Shown one piece after another: positions 1 to 8,938 of a DNA stretch of 64,000 nucleotides. The position numbers were made by a program, and so were the translations under genes. Position 1 is the stretch's first letter; each line of letters opens with the position of its first letter. This DNA is from Candidatus Krumholzibacteriia bacterium (GTDB lineage Bacteria > Krumholzibacteriota > Krumholzibacteriia > JAJRXK01): NCBI GenBank assembly GCA_029932915.1, contig JAOZPE010000013.1:1-64000 (forward strand), given 5' to 3'. Under the pieces are notes generated by a model that was not told the origin of the DNA, did no database searches, and was given only the letters and a program-made list of their open reading frames with translations.

Positions 1-184
1 GGTTTCGTCCCAGGTGGGATCGTGCGTGGTCCAGCCCTGCCAGTCGGGCTGGCCGTGGAACACGACACCACATACATAGCGTACCGATGCTCGAAACAGA
101 GGGTCAAGGAAGGTGCTGACAAAGTGGACTCCGGGCGCCTAGAATCGCTCTATTGATGCGATTCCCCGTCCTGGGAGGATGCAA

Positions 185-1012
185 ATGGGCCCGTCGAGAC
201 CCTCTCGAAATGTTCCGCCGATCAGCGGAGTCGACGCTCCCATCGCCGAGGGTCTGACCCATCTGGGACTGAGCAACTACGAGGTTCGGGTCTACCTGGC
301 CATCCTGCGCCATCCCCGCTCACGTGTCCCCGAGATCGCGCGCCTGAGCAAGGTTCCTCAGCCGAAGGTCTATACCACCTTGAAGAGCCTGATCGCCCGT
401 GGCCTGTGTGAGAATCTCCTCGGTTCGGTCAACACCTATGTGGCCCAGCCACCCCAGGACGCATTCCGTCCCCTGCTGGAGGATCTTCGCGCGCGCGAAG
501 CGACGACCCGGGAGGCAGTGGCCCGCCTGAAGGAGGAGTACAGTACGGCAGGTGGTCCCCTTCACCGCCGGGAGGGACGGGTGCGTCTCTTCCAGGGCCG
601 TCACGCCGCGGCCCGTACCTACAAGATCCTGTTGAATGCGGTGGAGAAGGACGCGGTGGTCATCGCACGCTTGCCCCTGGTGGTCAGCGACGACGCCGAA
701 CTCATGCGGGAGAAGGTGGAGGTGGGCGTGCGCCTGCGACAGCTCTACGAACTTCCCGAAGGGCCCACCGAAGCGGTTCGCCAGCTTCTTCGCCCGCACC
801 AGCGCAGCGGTGCCGAGCTGCGCTGGCTGAGGAAGGTTCCCATGCGGATGGTGATCTTCGACCGGCAGATCACCGGACTGCCGATGGTCGATCCCCTGCC
901 TTCCGAGGGCGACGGTTTCACCATGCTCGAGATCCGCAACCAGGCGCTGAGCGAGGGCTTCTGCGAGATCTTCGAGAGTCTATGGGCAGAGTCTTCACCC
1001 TTGCCCCAGTGA
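185..1012 (+). CDS. TrmB-family transcriptional regulator
   Basis: Predicted DNA-binding regulator of the TrmB family (275 aa). The N-terminal third is a winged helix-turn-helix ("LSNYEVRVYLAILRH" then "VPEIARLSKVPQPKVYTTL"), followed by a short coiled segment and a C-terminal domain of the kind that binds sugars or other effectors in TrmB proteins. The ORF track begins at 179, but GGAGG at 174-178 touches that ATG and lies six bases from the ATG at 185, so 185 is preferred. It stands alone, convergent with the formiminotransferase gene, so its target is not evident from context. Family assignment is good; ligand unknown. Confidence 0.75.
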   Translation: MGPSRPSRNVPPISGVDAPIAEGLTHLGLSNYEVRVYLAILRHPRSRVPEIARLSKVPQPKVYTTLKSLIARGLCENLLGSVNTYVAQPPQDAFRPLLEDLRAREATTREAVARLKEEYSTAGGPLHRREGRVRLFQGRHAAARTYKILLNAVEKDAVVIARLPLVVSDDAELMREKVEVGVRLRQLYELPEGPTEAVRQLLRPHQRSGAELRWLRKVPMRMVIFDRQITGLPMVDPLPSEGDGFTMLEIRNQALSEGFCEIFESLWAESSPLPQ

Positions 1013-1020
1013 CGGTTCGG

Positions 1021-1045
1021 CCGTGGGGTGCAGCGCAGCCCACGG
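1021..1045. terminator. Hairpin between convergent genes
   Basis: CCGTGGG and CCCACGG form a 7-bp stem around an 11-base loop in the gap between the regulator and the convergent formiminotransferase gene. There is no clear T-run, so it is a possible bidirectional terminator only. Confidence 0.4.
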
Positions 1046-1060
1046 CAGCCGCTCGCCGGG

Positions 1061-2749
1061 TCAGCCCTGCTGCGCGTCCTCCAGTCGTTGGCGTACCTCC
1101 TGCTGGATGGCCCGCCCGCGTTCCATGACTTCTTCGAGCGCCTTTTCGGCTCGCTTGCGGATCTGCCCCGCCCACTCGGCGTCGTCGTCCAGCCCGGCCA
1201 GATTGATGAGCACGTTGTAATAGGCGCCCTCGGCGCAGGTCATGCTGCACAGCGCGGCCACGCCGGCGTCACTCAGGCTGTTGGGATTGCCTCGCCGGGC
1301 GACCTGCTCGGTCAGCTCCAGGACAGGAAGGTTGCGCTCGAGAACCTCCAGCGGCACCAGCGTGGCCTGCCGGTTGGCCTCCTTCATGGCTTCCTCGCGC
1401 GCCGCTTTCTCCTGGTCGGTCTTCTTGGGAAGACGCCGGGCCGCGATCACCGCGTTGAAGGCCTCCGTATCGGCGTCGACCGCCCGCATGAGCCAGTCCT
1501 TGTGGGGTTGGGCCTGGACGGCGACCTCGTTCATCGCATCCCAGTCGTCCTCCTGTCCCTTCCTTCCCACGGTGAGATTGGCCACCATGGCGGTGAGCCC
1601 GGCGGCGAGGCTGCCGCACAGGGCCGCCACGCTTCCTCCTCCGGGCGCGGGCGACTCGCTGGAGAGTTCGTGGCCGAATCCGGTGAGGGTGAGGTCGCCC
1701 AGGCCCTTCTTTCCCTTGGCCAGGCGGTACTCGATGATCTTCTCCTGGGGATCGAAGCGGGCGACGTCGTGCAGGCCCAGGCTGCGGATGGCGACCTCGA
1801 TGACCTCGGGCTCGGGCAGCCCGGCGCTCTTGCCCTGCTTGCGCAGGTAGTGGCGACCGGCCATGAGCATGGGCTCCAGGGGGACCAGGCCGACGATCTC
1901 GCTGCCGGTGACCCTCAGCCCGCGTTTCTGGGCCTCCTCGCAACAGGCGTCGAAGACCTCGTGCAGACTGCTCACCTTGTAGTTGGTCAGGTTCATGGAG
2001 ATCTGGGCCAGCTTGTACTCGTCGATGTACCAGCCGACGCCCTTGACGTTCTTGAAGCGGCCGGGAACCTTGATGGCCTTTCCGTTCTCGTCGCGGACGA
2101 TGCGGCCGTTCGCATCGCGCTTGGCCCGGCCCTGTTCGCGGATGTCCAGGGCGATGTCACTGGCTTTCTTCTTGTCCTGTGTATTGAGATTGACGTTGTA
2201 GGCCAGCAGGAATTCACGGGCGGAGATGGCGGTGGCGCCGGTGCGGGGATTGAAGACGGCCGGGCCGAAATCGGGTTTCCATTCGGGCTTCTTCAGTTTC
2301 TCCGGCAGTCCCTCGTATTCACCGCTGCGCACGTCGGCCAGGTTGACCCGTTCGGGACGGGTGGCGGCATGCTCGTACAGGTAGACGGGGATGGACAGCT
2401 CTTCGCCCACCCGTTTGCCCAGACGGCGTGCCAGCTCCACGCACTCGTCCATGGTGATGTCGGCGACGGGCACGAAGGGGCAGACATCGGTGGCGCCCAT
2501 GCGAGGGTGCTCACCGTGATGCTTGCTCATGTCGATGAGCTCGGCGGCCTTGGCGATGCCGCGGAAGGCTCCCTCCAGTACCGCTTCGGGCTCACCGACC
2601 ACGGTCACCACCGTGCGGTTGGTGGCCGCACCGGGGTCGACGTCCAGGACCTGACATCCGTCGACGCCGTCGATGGCGGCCGTGATCTGATCGATCACCG
2701 CCAGATCGCGGCCTTCGCTGAAATTGGGTACACATTCGACGATGGCCAT
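1061..2749 (-). CDS. ftcD: Bifunctional glutamate formimidoyltransferase / formimidotetrahydrofolate cyclodeaminase
   Basis: Last steps of histidine degradation into the folate pool: transfers the formimino group from formiminoglutamate to tetrahydrofolate, then deaminates the product to methenyl-THF. The 562-aa protein has the full two-domain fusion. The transferase comes first ("VECVPNFSEGRD" at the N-terminus, "SKHHGEHPRMGATDV" carrying the catalytic histidine). The cyclodeaminase is at about residues 350-562 ("SPAPGGGSVAALCGSLA"). The ORF extends 25 codons upstream, but the conserved start MAIVEC lies at 2749. No other histidine-utilisation gene (hutH, hutU, hutI) is nearby, so it may serve one-carbon supply from a dispersed pathway. 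Cytoplasmic. Confidence 0.95.
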   Translation of the reverse strand: MAIVECVPNFSEGRDLAVIDQITAAIDGVDGCQVLDVDPGAATNRTVVTVVGEPEAVLEGAFRGIAKAAELIDMSKHHGEHPRMGATDVCPFVPVADITMDECVELARRLGKRVGEELSIPVYLYEHAATRPERVNLADVRSGEYEGLPEKLKKPEWKPDFGPAVFNPRTGATAISAREFLLAYNVNLNTQDKKKASDIALDIREQGRAKRDANGRIVRDENGKAIKVPGRFKNVKGVGWYIDEYKLAQISMNLTNYKVSSLHEVFDACCEEAQKRGLRVTGSEIVGLVPLEPMLMAGRHYLRKQGKSAGLPEPEVIEVAIRSLGLHDVARFDPQEKIIEYRLAKGKKGLGDLTLTGFGHELSSESPAPGGGSVAALCGSLAAGLTAMVANLTVGRKGQEDDWDAMNEVAVQAQPHKDWLMRAVDADTEAFNAVIAARRLPKKTDQEKAAREEAMKEANRQATLVPLEVLERNLPVLELTEQVARRGNPNSLSDAGVAALCSMTCAEGAYYNVLINLAGLDDDAEWAGQIRKRAEKALEEVMERGRAIQQEVRQRLEDAQQG

Positions 2750-2859
2750 GGGACTCTCCGTGGGCTCGTGGAGTACGGGAAACGACCGGGCAGAGAAGAT
2801 AGGCCGCTGTGGACGAGGATTCAAGGCGGCCGGAGCCGTGTCCTCGACGTGGAGGCGAG

Positions 2860-3681
2860 ATGGGTACCTTGGAGGGAAAGACCCTGTTCATCACCGGCGC
2901 CAGCCGGGGGATCGGCAAGGCCATCGCCTTGCGGGCGGCCCGCGACGGCGCCCGGGTGGTGCTGGCGGCCAAGACCACCCGCGAGCATCCTCGTCTGCCG
3001 GGGACCATCCACAGCGCAGCGGCGGAGATCGAGGCGGCCGGCGGGCGGGCCTTGCCGGTGAAGTGCGACGTGCGCCGGGAGGAGGAGGTGGAGGCCGCGG
3101 TCACGGCGGCCGTCGAGCACTTCGGGGGCATCGACATCCTGGTGAACAACGCCGGCGCTCTCGCCCTCACGCCCACCCTGGAGACCTCGATGCGGGTCTG
3201 GGACCGTCTCTTCTCGGTGAACGCCCGTGCCGCCTTCCTGTGTTCGAAGGTGTGTCTTCCCCACCTGATGAACGCGGAGAATCCGCACATCCTGAACATC
3301 TCCCCGCCTCTGAACTGGGACCCGAGATGGTTCAAGGATCACGCCGCCTACAGCATGTCCAAGTACGCGATGAGCGTCTGGGTGATGGCGATGAGCGCGG
3401 AGTTCGCCGAGCAGGGGGTCGCGGTGAACGCCCTGTGGCCGCGCACGATCATCGCCACCGCGGCGGTCCGGAATCTGCTGGGCGGCGAGCCCATGGTGCG
3501 GCGCAGCCGCAAGCCCTCGATCATGGGCGATGCGGCCCGGGCCATCCTGGTGCGCGAGAGCCGCTCGTGTACCGGACGCTTCTTCCTCGACGAGGATGTG
3601 CTGCGGGAGGAGGGCGTCGTGGACTTCGACGCCTATGCGGTGGAGCCGGGTCAGGATCTCGTGCCGGACCTCTTCGTGTGA
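2860..3681 (+). CDS. HSDL2-like short-chain dehydrogenase
   Basis: Short-chain dehydrogenase/reductase (273 aa) of the hydroxysteroid-dehydrogenase-like-2 group. It shows the cofactor motif "TGASRGIGKAIA", the group-specific insert "HPRLPGTIHSAAAEI", NNAG, and an intact catalytic Tyr-Lys pair in "YSMSKYAMS". The segment "ALWPRTIIATAAVRNLLGG" is characteristic of HSDL2. The C-terminal SCP2 sterol-carrier domain of the animal protein is absent. Start: ATG at 2860, after AGGCGAG, with the glycine motif at the usual distance; the ORF-track start is upstream. Likely acts on a lipid or fatty-acyl substrate with NADP(H), but the substrate cannot be read from sequence. Divergent from ftcD. Confidence 0.8.
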   Translation: MGTLEGKTLFITGASRGIGKAIALRAARDGARVVLAAKTTREHPRLPGTIHSAAAEIEAAGGRALPVKCDVRREEEVEAAVTAAVEHFGGIDILVNNAGALALTPTLETSMRVWDRLFSVNARAAFLCSKVCLPHLMNAENPHILNISPPLNWDPRWFKDHAAYSMSKYAMSVWVMAMSAEFAEQGVAVNALWPRTIIATAAVRNLLGGEPMVRRSRKPSIMGDAARAILVRESRSCTGRFFLDEDVLREEGVVDFDAYAVEPGQDLVPDLFV

Positions 3682-3705
3682 GAGGGACGACGCGGCACGG
3701 GGCGC

Positions 3706-5367
3706 TCAGCTCAACAGCTCGGAGAGTTGTTGGCGCAGTTCGGTGATCCCGAAGGGCTTGGACAGGAATGAGGTCTTCTCCCCGCCGAGATAGTGTGGCT
3801 GGGTCTCCAGCTCATCGAAGCCGCTGGTGATGAGGACCGGAAGGTCATCGTTGCGCTGGCGGATGCGCTCGAGGAGTTCCTCTCCGCTCATGCCGGGCAT
3901 CGTCATGTCGGCCATGACCAGTCGATAGCGCCCGGCGTTCTCCTGGAAGCTCTTCCATCCCTCGTTGCCGTTCACCGCGACCTCGACCTCGAAACCGAGG
4001 ACCTCGAGGAGACGGCGGGTGACGTTGCGGACGGTCTCCTCGTCCTCGACCAGGAGGATCACTCCTTCGCCCTGCCATTCCTCCGAAGCGGCCGTTTCCT
4101 TCTCACCCTTCGGCGGGGCCTTGTCCTTGGTCGCGAGGAAGCAGACGCGGAAGATGCTGCCGCGGCCCACCGAGCTCTCGACATGGATCGTGGCATCCAT
4201 TCCCCGGATGATGCCGAGGGTCGACGCCAGGCCCAGACCGCGTCCGGCGAACTTGGTGCTGAAGAAGGGATCGAAGATCCTCGACAGGGTCTCCTTGTCC
4301 ATTCCCTTCCCGTCGTCCTCCACCTCGAGGAAGACGTATTCACCCTCGGGGAGATCGCGGTCGATCCAGGTCGATCGCAAGACTTCGCGGGTGCAATTCA
4401 ACACACCGGTGCGCACCCGGATGTGTCCCCCGTCCTTCTCGATCGCCTCGGCGGCGTTGACCAGCAGATTCAGGATGACCTGGCGGATCTGTCCGGCGTC
4501 TCCGTAGATGGCCGGCGGCGAGGGAAGGAGCTCGATGTCCAGGCGGGCGTTGCGCGGAACCGAGACCCGGAAGAGGTGGCGCATGTCCTCGACCAGGTCG
4601 GACAGGTCCAGCAGCTCGGGCTCGGTGTGTCCACGGCCGGCGTAGATGAGCATGCGGCGGGCGAGGTCGGTGGCCTTCTCGGCGGCGCGGCGGATCTCGT
4701 CGACGTGGGCCCGGGCCGGGTGACCGGCGGGGAGGTGTTCCAGGGCGAGTTCGGCGCTGCCCCGGACACTGCTCAACAGGTTGTTGAAGTCGTGGGCGAT
4801 ACCCCCGGCCAGGACGCCCAGGCTCTCGAGCTTCTGGGCGTGCAACACCTGTGCCTGCAGGTTCTCGCGCTCCTCTTCGGCCTTCTTCCTCGCCGTGATG
4901 TCGGTCATGGTGACCAGGTCGGCGGGCCGTCCCTGGAAGCGCACGGTCTTCGAGTAGATCTCCACCCAGCGGACCTCGCCGTCGGAGGAGACGATGCGCA
5001 GGGGATAGTTGGTCACCACGTCCCGGTCGCCGCGCATCTTCCGGTTGATCTGGTCGATGACGAAATCGCGGTCCTGGGAGTGGATGATGCGGGCGATCTG
5101 TTCGGAGGGAGGCATCACGTTGAGCTCGGCGAGGCTGTAGCCGACCATCCTGGCGAATGCCTCGTTGACGAACTTCGCCTTGGAGTCCTGCAGAACGAGG
5201 ATTCCCATCATCGACTGTTCGGAGATGACCCGGAACTTCTCTTCGCTGATCCGTAGCGCTTCCTCTGCCGCGTCCCGGCGCCGCTCGGCCTCTTCGAGCA
5301 TGGCCAGGCGCTGCTGCAGGGCGAGCAGCTTCGCGTGGAGTTCCTCGTAGTCTTCCGCATGGGGCAT
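3706..5367 (-). CDS. PAS sensor histidine kinase with C-terminal receiver (hybrid kinase)
   Basis: Soluble hybrid two-component kinase (553 aa). In order: an N-terminal coiled coil ("ELHAKLLALQQRLAMLEEAE"), a PAS domain ("ISEQSMMGILVLQD" onward), HisKA with H-box "GGIAHDFNNLL", HATPase_c with N-box "NLLVNAAEAI" and G boxes "DDGKGMD" and "GRGLGLAST", and a receiver ending with "LSKPFG". The receiver's phospho-acceptor is the Asp of "MADMTMPG". No membrane segment is seen, so it probably senses a cytoplasmic signal through PAS. The ORF track extends far upstream over the neighbouring SDR gene; the in-frame ATG at 5367 (MPHAEDYEE) is the sensible start. No dedicated response regulator is adjacent. 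It converges with the upstream SDR with only 24 bases between. Confidence 0.88.
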   Translation of the reverse strand: MPHAEDYEELHAKLLALQQRLAMLEEAERRRDAAEEALRISEEKFRVISEQSMMGILVLQDSKAKFVNEAFARMVGYSLAELNVMPPSEQIARIIHSQDRDFVIDQINRKMRGDRDVVTNYPLRIVSSDGEVRWVEIYSKTVRFQGRPADLVTMTDITARKKAEEERENLQAQVLHAQKLESLGVLAGGIAHDFNNLLSSVRGSAELALEHLPAGHPARAHVDEIRRAAEKATDLARRMLIYAGRGHTEPELLDLSDLVEDMRHLFRVSVPRNARLDIELLPSPPAIYGDAGQIRQVILNLLVNAAEAIEKDGGHIRVRTGVLNCTREVLRSTWIDRDLPEGEYVFLEVEDDGKGMDKETLSRIFDPFFSTKFAGRGLGLASTLGIIRGMDATIHVESSVGRGSIFRVCFLATKDKAPPKGEKETAASEEWQGEGVILLVEDEETVRNVTRRLLEVLGFEVEVAVNGNEGWKSFQENAGRYRLVMADMTMPGMSGEELLERIRQRNDDLPVLITSGFDELETQPHYLGGEKTSFLSKPFGITELRQQLSELLS

Positions 5368-5592
5368 GATGGACCCGATGCCTCTGCTCTGGGGTTGGCG
5401 CGGACGGCGGCCGCCATGGTGGACCGACGGGTGGCCGCCGGGAGGAGGATAGCAGGATTCCGTCGCGGCGGCGAGGAGCGAGAGCCCTTCATCCGGTGGC
5501 CTGGGTTGTGGAGTCGCCGGTGGAGACCGGCTATGATCATCTCCCCGTCCGGAGAGCCGCGGCGCCGGGGCGTCGCCAACGAAGGAGCCCAG

Positions 5593-6375
5593 ATGGATTC
5601 GAATCGTCCGCATCATGCTCTCGTGTGTGGAGCCAGCATGGGGATCGGCGAGGCCGCCGCCTTTGCCCTGGCGCGCCGCGGTGTCGCCTTGACCATCCTC
5701 GCGCGCAACGCAGAGGCGCTCGAAGAGCGGGTCGAGCGTCTGAAGGCGGAAGGCGCGCCGTGGGCGCTTGCCCTGCCCGCCGACCTGGACGATCTGTCCA
5801 CGGCCGAGCCGGCGGTGCGGGCACACGTGGAGGAGCACGGTCCCGTCCACATCCTCGTCAACAACTCGGGAGGACCGCCCTTCGGCCCCCTTCTGGACGC
5901 CGGAGCGGACGACCTGCTGCGGGCCTTCTCCCGTCACGTCCTGGCCTCGCACCTGCTGGTGCAGATCTGTCTGCCGGGGATGCAGGCCGACGGTTACGGG
6001 AGGATCGTGAACATCGTTTCCACCTCGGTGTACGAGCCCATCCCGGGCCTGGGGGTGAGCAATACCATCCGGGCCGCAATGGCCGGCTGGTCGAAGTCGA
6101 TCTCGCTGGAGTTGCCTCCGGGCGTGACCATCAACAACGTGCTGCCCGGGTTCACCGACACCGAACGGCTGGCCGAACTCAAGACCGCCCTGGCCCGCCG
6201 GCGCGGGGTCCAGGAGAGCGTCATCGAGGCGGAGTGGTTGGCGCAGATCCCCGAGGGCCGATTGGCGCAGCCCCGCGAGCTGGGCGAGTTCATCGCCTTC
6301 CTGGCCTCACCGGCCGCGGCCTACATCCGCGGACAGAGCATCGCCGTCGACGGAGGCAAGATGCGCAGCATCTGA
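5593..6375 (+). CDS. SDR-family oxidoreductase lacking the usual Tyr-x3-Lys
   Basis: FabG-like short-chain dehydrogenase fold (260 aa) with cofactor motif "GASMGIGEAAA", "NNSGG" in place of NNAG, and the typical C-terminal "YIRGQSIAVDGGK". At the catalytic site the canonical YxxxK is replaced by "SNTIR" (about residues 156-160), so both the general acid Tyr and the Lys are missing. Other SDR subfamilies with this change are known, and their chemistry is not settled. It may be an altered reductase or a non-catalytic binder. Start: ATG 5593 preceded by GAAGGAG at five bases; the ORF-track start at 5335 overlaps the kinase. Divergent from the kinase and convergent with glpD. Confidence 0.8.
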   Translation: MDSNRPHHALVCGASMGIGEAAAFALARRGVALTILARNAEALEERVERLKAEGAPWALALPADLDDLSTAEPAVRAHVEEHGPVHILVNNSGGPPFGPLLDAGADDLLRAFSRHVLASHLLVQICLPGMQADGYGRIVNIVSTSVYEPIPGLGVSNTIRAAMAGWSKSISLELPPGVTINNVLPGFTDTERLAELKTALARRRGVQESVIEAEWLAQIPEGRLAQPRELGEFIAFLASPAAAYIRGQSIAVDGGKMRSI

Positions 6376-6417
6376 GGTGGAGGATGCGGGGCATCCGATG
6401 CCGGTGGGAGGGATCGC

Positions 6418-7986
6418 CTACAGCAGGATGCGCCGCCGCCGTCCTCGCCGGCCCTCCTCGAGGGCCTCCTGCCAGCGCGCGGTCGCCGGCTCGTCCAGCG
6501 GTCCGAGGAAGGCGCGCCAGGTGCGTCTCCACAGCAGATCGTCGAGGGTCTCGGCGAATTCCTCGCGGACAGCGTGGATGATCTCCGCCCGGATGAACGG
6601 CAGGCCGTCTTCCATCGCCTCGCCCCATTCGGGGTGCTCGCGCACCATCTGGAGGATGTGGACATGGCGGCTGCCGTAGGTGCCCAGGAGATACCGCAGG
6701 GTCTCCATCGGCAGGCGCAGTTCGCGCACCAGCACATTCTCGGCCACCTGGAAGTAGTCGTTCATGTCGGCGATGTCCCCGCCCGGCAGCGGGCGTTCCG
6801 AAGTGGTGGAGGCGGGCAGGTCGCGGCGGTCGAGCAGGAGGGCCACTCGGTCGACCGCGTCGGCCGCCACCCGGCGGTAGGTGGTGAATTTTCCCCCGAG
6901 CACGCACAGCAGCCCGGGCGCCTCTTCGCGGATCTGCGCCTCCCGGCTGACCTCGCCCAGTTCCTCATCGGAGCCGGGGGGAAGGGTTCGCAGCCCGGCG
7001 AAGGAGGACAGGACCGGGAATCCCCGGCTCCGGGTCTCGGGGAAGAAGTTGGCCAGCTCGCGCAGCAGGTACGCGATCTCCTCGGGCGTGGGCTGGGCTT
7101 TCTCCGGCGGCGCGGTGTGCTCGACCTCGGTGGTTCCCACCAGGCTGCGTCCCTTCCAGGGCAGGACGAAGAAGATGCGTCGATCCTGACGCGCCTGCAG
7201 CAGGATCCCGTGCCCGCGGGTGAGCCGGGGCACCACGATGTGGGTTCCCCGGCTCAGTCGGGGCTCGGGCGATCGGCTGAGCTGCTGCATCCCGGTGATC
7301 CGTGCGGTCCACGGACCGGCCGCGTTCACCACCACCGGGGCATGGACCGTGGTCTCCTCGCCGTGGAGCGTGTCGTGCAGCACCACGCCCTCGATACGCT
7401 CGTCGCGGACCACGAGGTCGCGGCATTCCACCCGCGTGAGGATCACCGCTCCATGGGCCTGGGCGTCGAGGGCGTTCTCCAGCACCAGGCGCGCGTCGTT
7501 CATCTGGGCGTCATGGAAGCGGAAGGCACCGAGCAGACCCTGCTCCTGCAGATGGGGCTCCTCCTGCCGGACCGCCCCGGCCGGCAGCATGCGGTGGCGT
7601 CCCAGGCTGCGCCGGCCGGAGAGGAGATCGTAGAGCGCCAGGCCGGCGCGCAGCTTCCAGCGGGGCCGGCTGATGCCGCGGTACACCGGCAGCAGGAAGG
7701 GGAGGGGCCGCACCAGGTGCGGAGCGATGCGCAGGAGGATCTCCCTCTCGTGCAGGCTTTCGGATACCAGATGGAAGCGGAGGTATTCGAGGTAGCGCAG
7801 TCCCCCGTGGGCCAGCTTCGAGCTGGCACCGCTGGTGGCCGAGGCGAGATCGTCCTTCTCCACCAGCAACACCGAGAGGCCGCGCAGGGCGGCGTCCCTG
7901 GCGATGCCGCAGCCGGTGATGCCCCCGCCGACGATGATCACATCGAAACGGCGGCCGGAGAGTTCGGTGATCTCGCGGGTTCTCAT
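6418..7986 (-). CDS. glpD: FAD-dependent glycerol-3-phosphate dehydrogenase
   Basis: Oxidises sn-glycerol-3-phosphate to dihydroxyacetone phosphate at the membrane, passing electrons to quinone (522 aa). The N-terminal FAD motif is "VIIVGGGITGCGIARDAA", followed by the family signature "TSGASSKLAHGGLRYLE". A later FAD-contacting stretch ("LCVLGGKFTTYRRVAADA") precedes a C-terminal DAO_C-type helical domain. Start: ATG at 7986, whose ATGA overlaps the stop of the upstream phosphodiesterase, with GGAGG upstream; the ORF-track start is seven codons earlier. The gene pair is a small operon: the phosphodiesterase releases glycerol-3-phosphate and this enzyme oxidises it. Confidence 0.92.
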   Translation of the reverse strand: MRTREITELSGRRFDVIIVGGGITGCGIARDAALRGLSVLLVEKDDLASATSGASSKLAHGGLRYLEYLRFHLVSESLHEREILLRIAPHLVRPLPFLLPVYRGISRPRWKLRAGLALYDLLSGRRSLGRHRMLPAGAVRQEEPHLQEQGLLGAFRFHDAQMNDARLVLENALDAQAHGAVILTRVECRDLVVRDERIEGVVLHDTLHGEETTVHAPVVVNAAGPWTARITGMQQLSRSPEPRLSRGTHIVVPRLTRGHGILLQARQDRRIFFVLPWKGRSLVGTTEVEHTAPPEKAQPTPEEIAYLLRELANFFPETRSRGFPVLSSFAGLRTLPPGSDEELGEVSREAQIREEAPGLLCVLGGKFTTYRRVAADAVDRVALLLDRRDLPASTTSERPLPGGDIADMNDYFQVAENVLVRELRLPMETLRYLLGTYGSRHVHILQMVREHPEWGEAMEDGLPFIRAEIIHAVREEFAETLDDLLWRRTWRAFLGPLDEPATARWQEALEEGRRGRRRRILL

Positions 7987-8822
7987 GTGGAGCCTCCGCG
8001 CCGCCACCGCTTCACGGCGCCGCCCGCCGGGGTCTTTCCTCGTGCCGGTGGCCGCTCGGAGCGACGACTGGTGTCAGCCTGCTCCGGGTCCTTCCTCCGG
8101 TAGGTGTCGAGGACTGTCCGTGCGGCGGCCACGTCGTTGCAGCACACCCCGTGCGCGCCGCGGTCGAGTGCGGAGGTGATGGCCTCGCTTCCATCGACGG
8201 TCCAGCACCACAGGCGGGTTCCCGTACGGCGCACGCGCTCGACGAAGGAGGGAGTGAGGAGATCCCATCGTGCGCTGACCGCATGGAGGCGCCGGCGCTC
8301 GCGGGGGTCGAGGCGCAGGAACCGGGCCGGATCGCTGAGGATGAGCACGCCCGCCCGCCCCGCCTCCATGGCGCCCCGTACCAGCCCCGGATCGAAGGAG
8401 GCCAGCACATGGGGTGAGTGGCGGGGGACCAGCCGGAGGCATGCCTCGAGCAGACGGCGATTGGCCGCGTGCCGCCGCCCGCCGCCGTCCGACTTCAGTT
8501 CGAGGTACAGGGGAACGCTGCGGCCCACCGTCCCGAGCACTTCGTCCAGTCGTGGCACCGGGGCGAAGGGCACGTCGGCGAAGCCCCGGGAGACGTCGAC
8601 GCGGGCGAGGGCTTCGGCGCTCATGCGGTCGATGCGCCGGCGGATGCCCGCCCGTCTCGTGAGCGTCCGGTCGTGATGGACCATGACCTGCCCGTCGGCG
8701 GACAGACCCAGGTCCATCTCGATCATGTCGGCGCCGCGCGCGACCGCCTGTTCGAAGGCGGCCAGGGTGTTCTCCGGCGCGTGGGCGCTGTCGCCGCGGT
8801 GTGCGATGAGAAGGGGACTCAT
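7983..8822 (-). CDS. ugpQ: Glycerophosphodiester phosphodiesterase
   Basis: Cytosolic GDPD (279 aa, TIM barrel) hydrolysing glycerophosphodiesters from phospholipid turnover to glycerol-3-phosphate and an alcohol. Motifs: "LIAHRGDSAHAPENTLAAF" at residues 5-23, "IEMDLGLSADGQVMVHHD" with the metal-binding Glu/Asp and the second catalytic His, and C-terminal "RLWCWTVDG". No signal peptide, which favours the UgpQ-like cytosolic form over periplasmic GlpQ. First gene of the operon with glpD (4-base ATGA overlap). The last ~40 residues are a basic tail beyond the usual barrel end. Confidence 0.88.
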   Translation of the reverse strand: MSPLLIAHRGDSAHAPENTLAAFEQAVARGADMIEMDLGLSADGQVMVHHDRTLTRRAGIRRRIDRMSAEALARVDVSRGFADVPFAPVPRLDEVLGTVGRSVPLYLELKSDGGGRRHAANRRLLEACLRLVPRHSPHVLASFDPGLVRGAMEAGRAGVLILSDPARFLRLDPRERRRLHAVSARWDLLTPSFVERVRRTGTRLWCWTVDGSEAITSALDRGAHGVCCNDVAAARTVLDTYRRKDPEQADTSRRSERPPARGKTPAGGAVKRWRRGGST

Positions 8823-8938
8823 GACCCCCGGACGGGCAAGTGCCGTGCCGCCGGCAAGAGGGTGTCGTCGAGGAGGACGCAGGGGGGCGCGTTGTGGTAG
8901 CTTTCGGACGAGAGTTCCCGGTGGAAGGATGGTTTCCG

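Noticed and set aside
1-63. Partial minus-strand reading frame at the left edge (VFHGQPDWQGWTTHDP...)
   Set aside because: It reads like protein, but has no convincing start (only GTG, no ribosome site) and runs off the window after 21 codons, so it is not supported as a gene.
1028-3061. 677-aa plus-strand ORF
   Set aside because: Antisense shadow of the formiminotransferase-cyclodeaminase gene; sequence is low-complexity and without family motifs.
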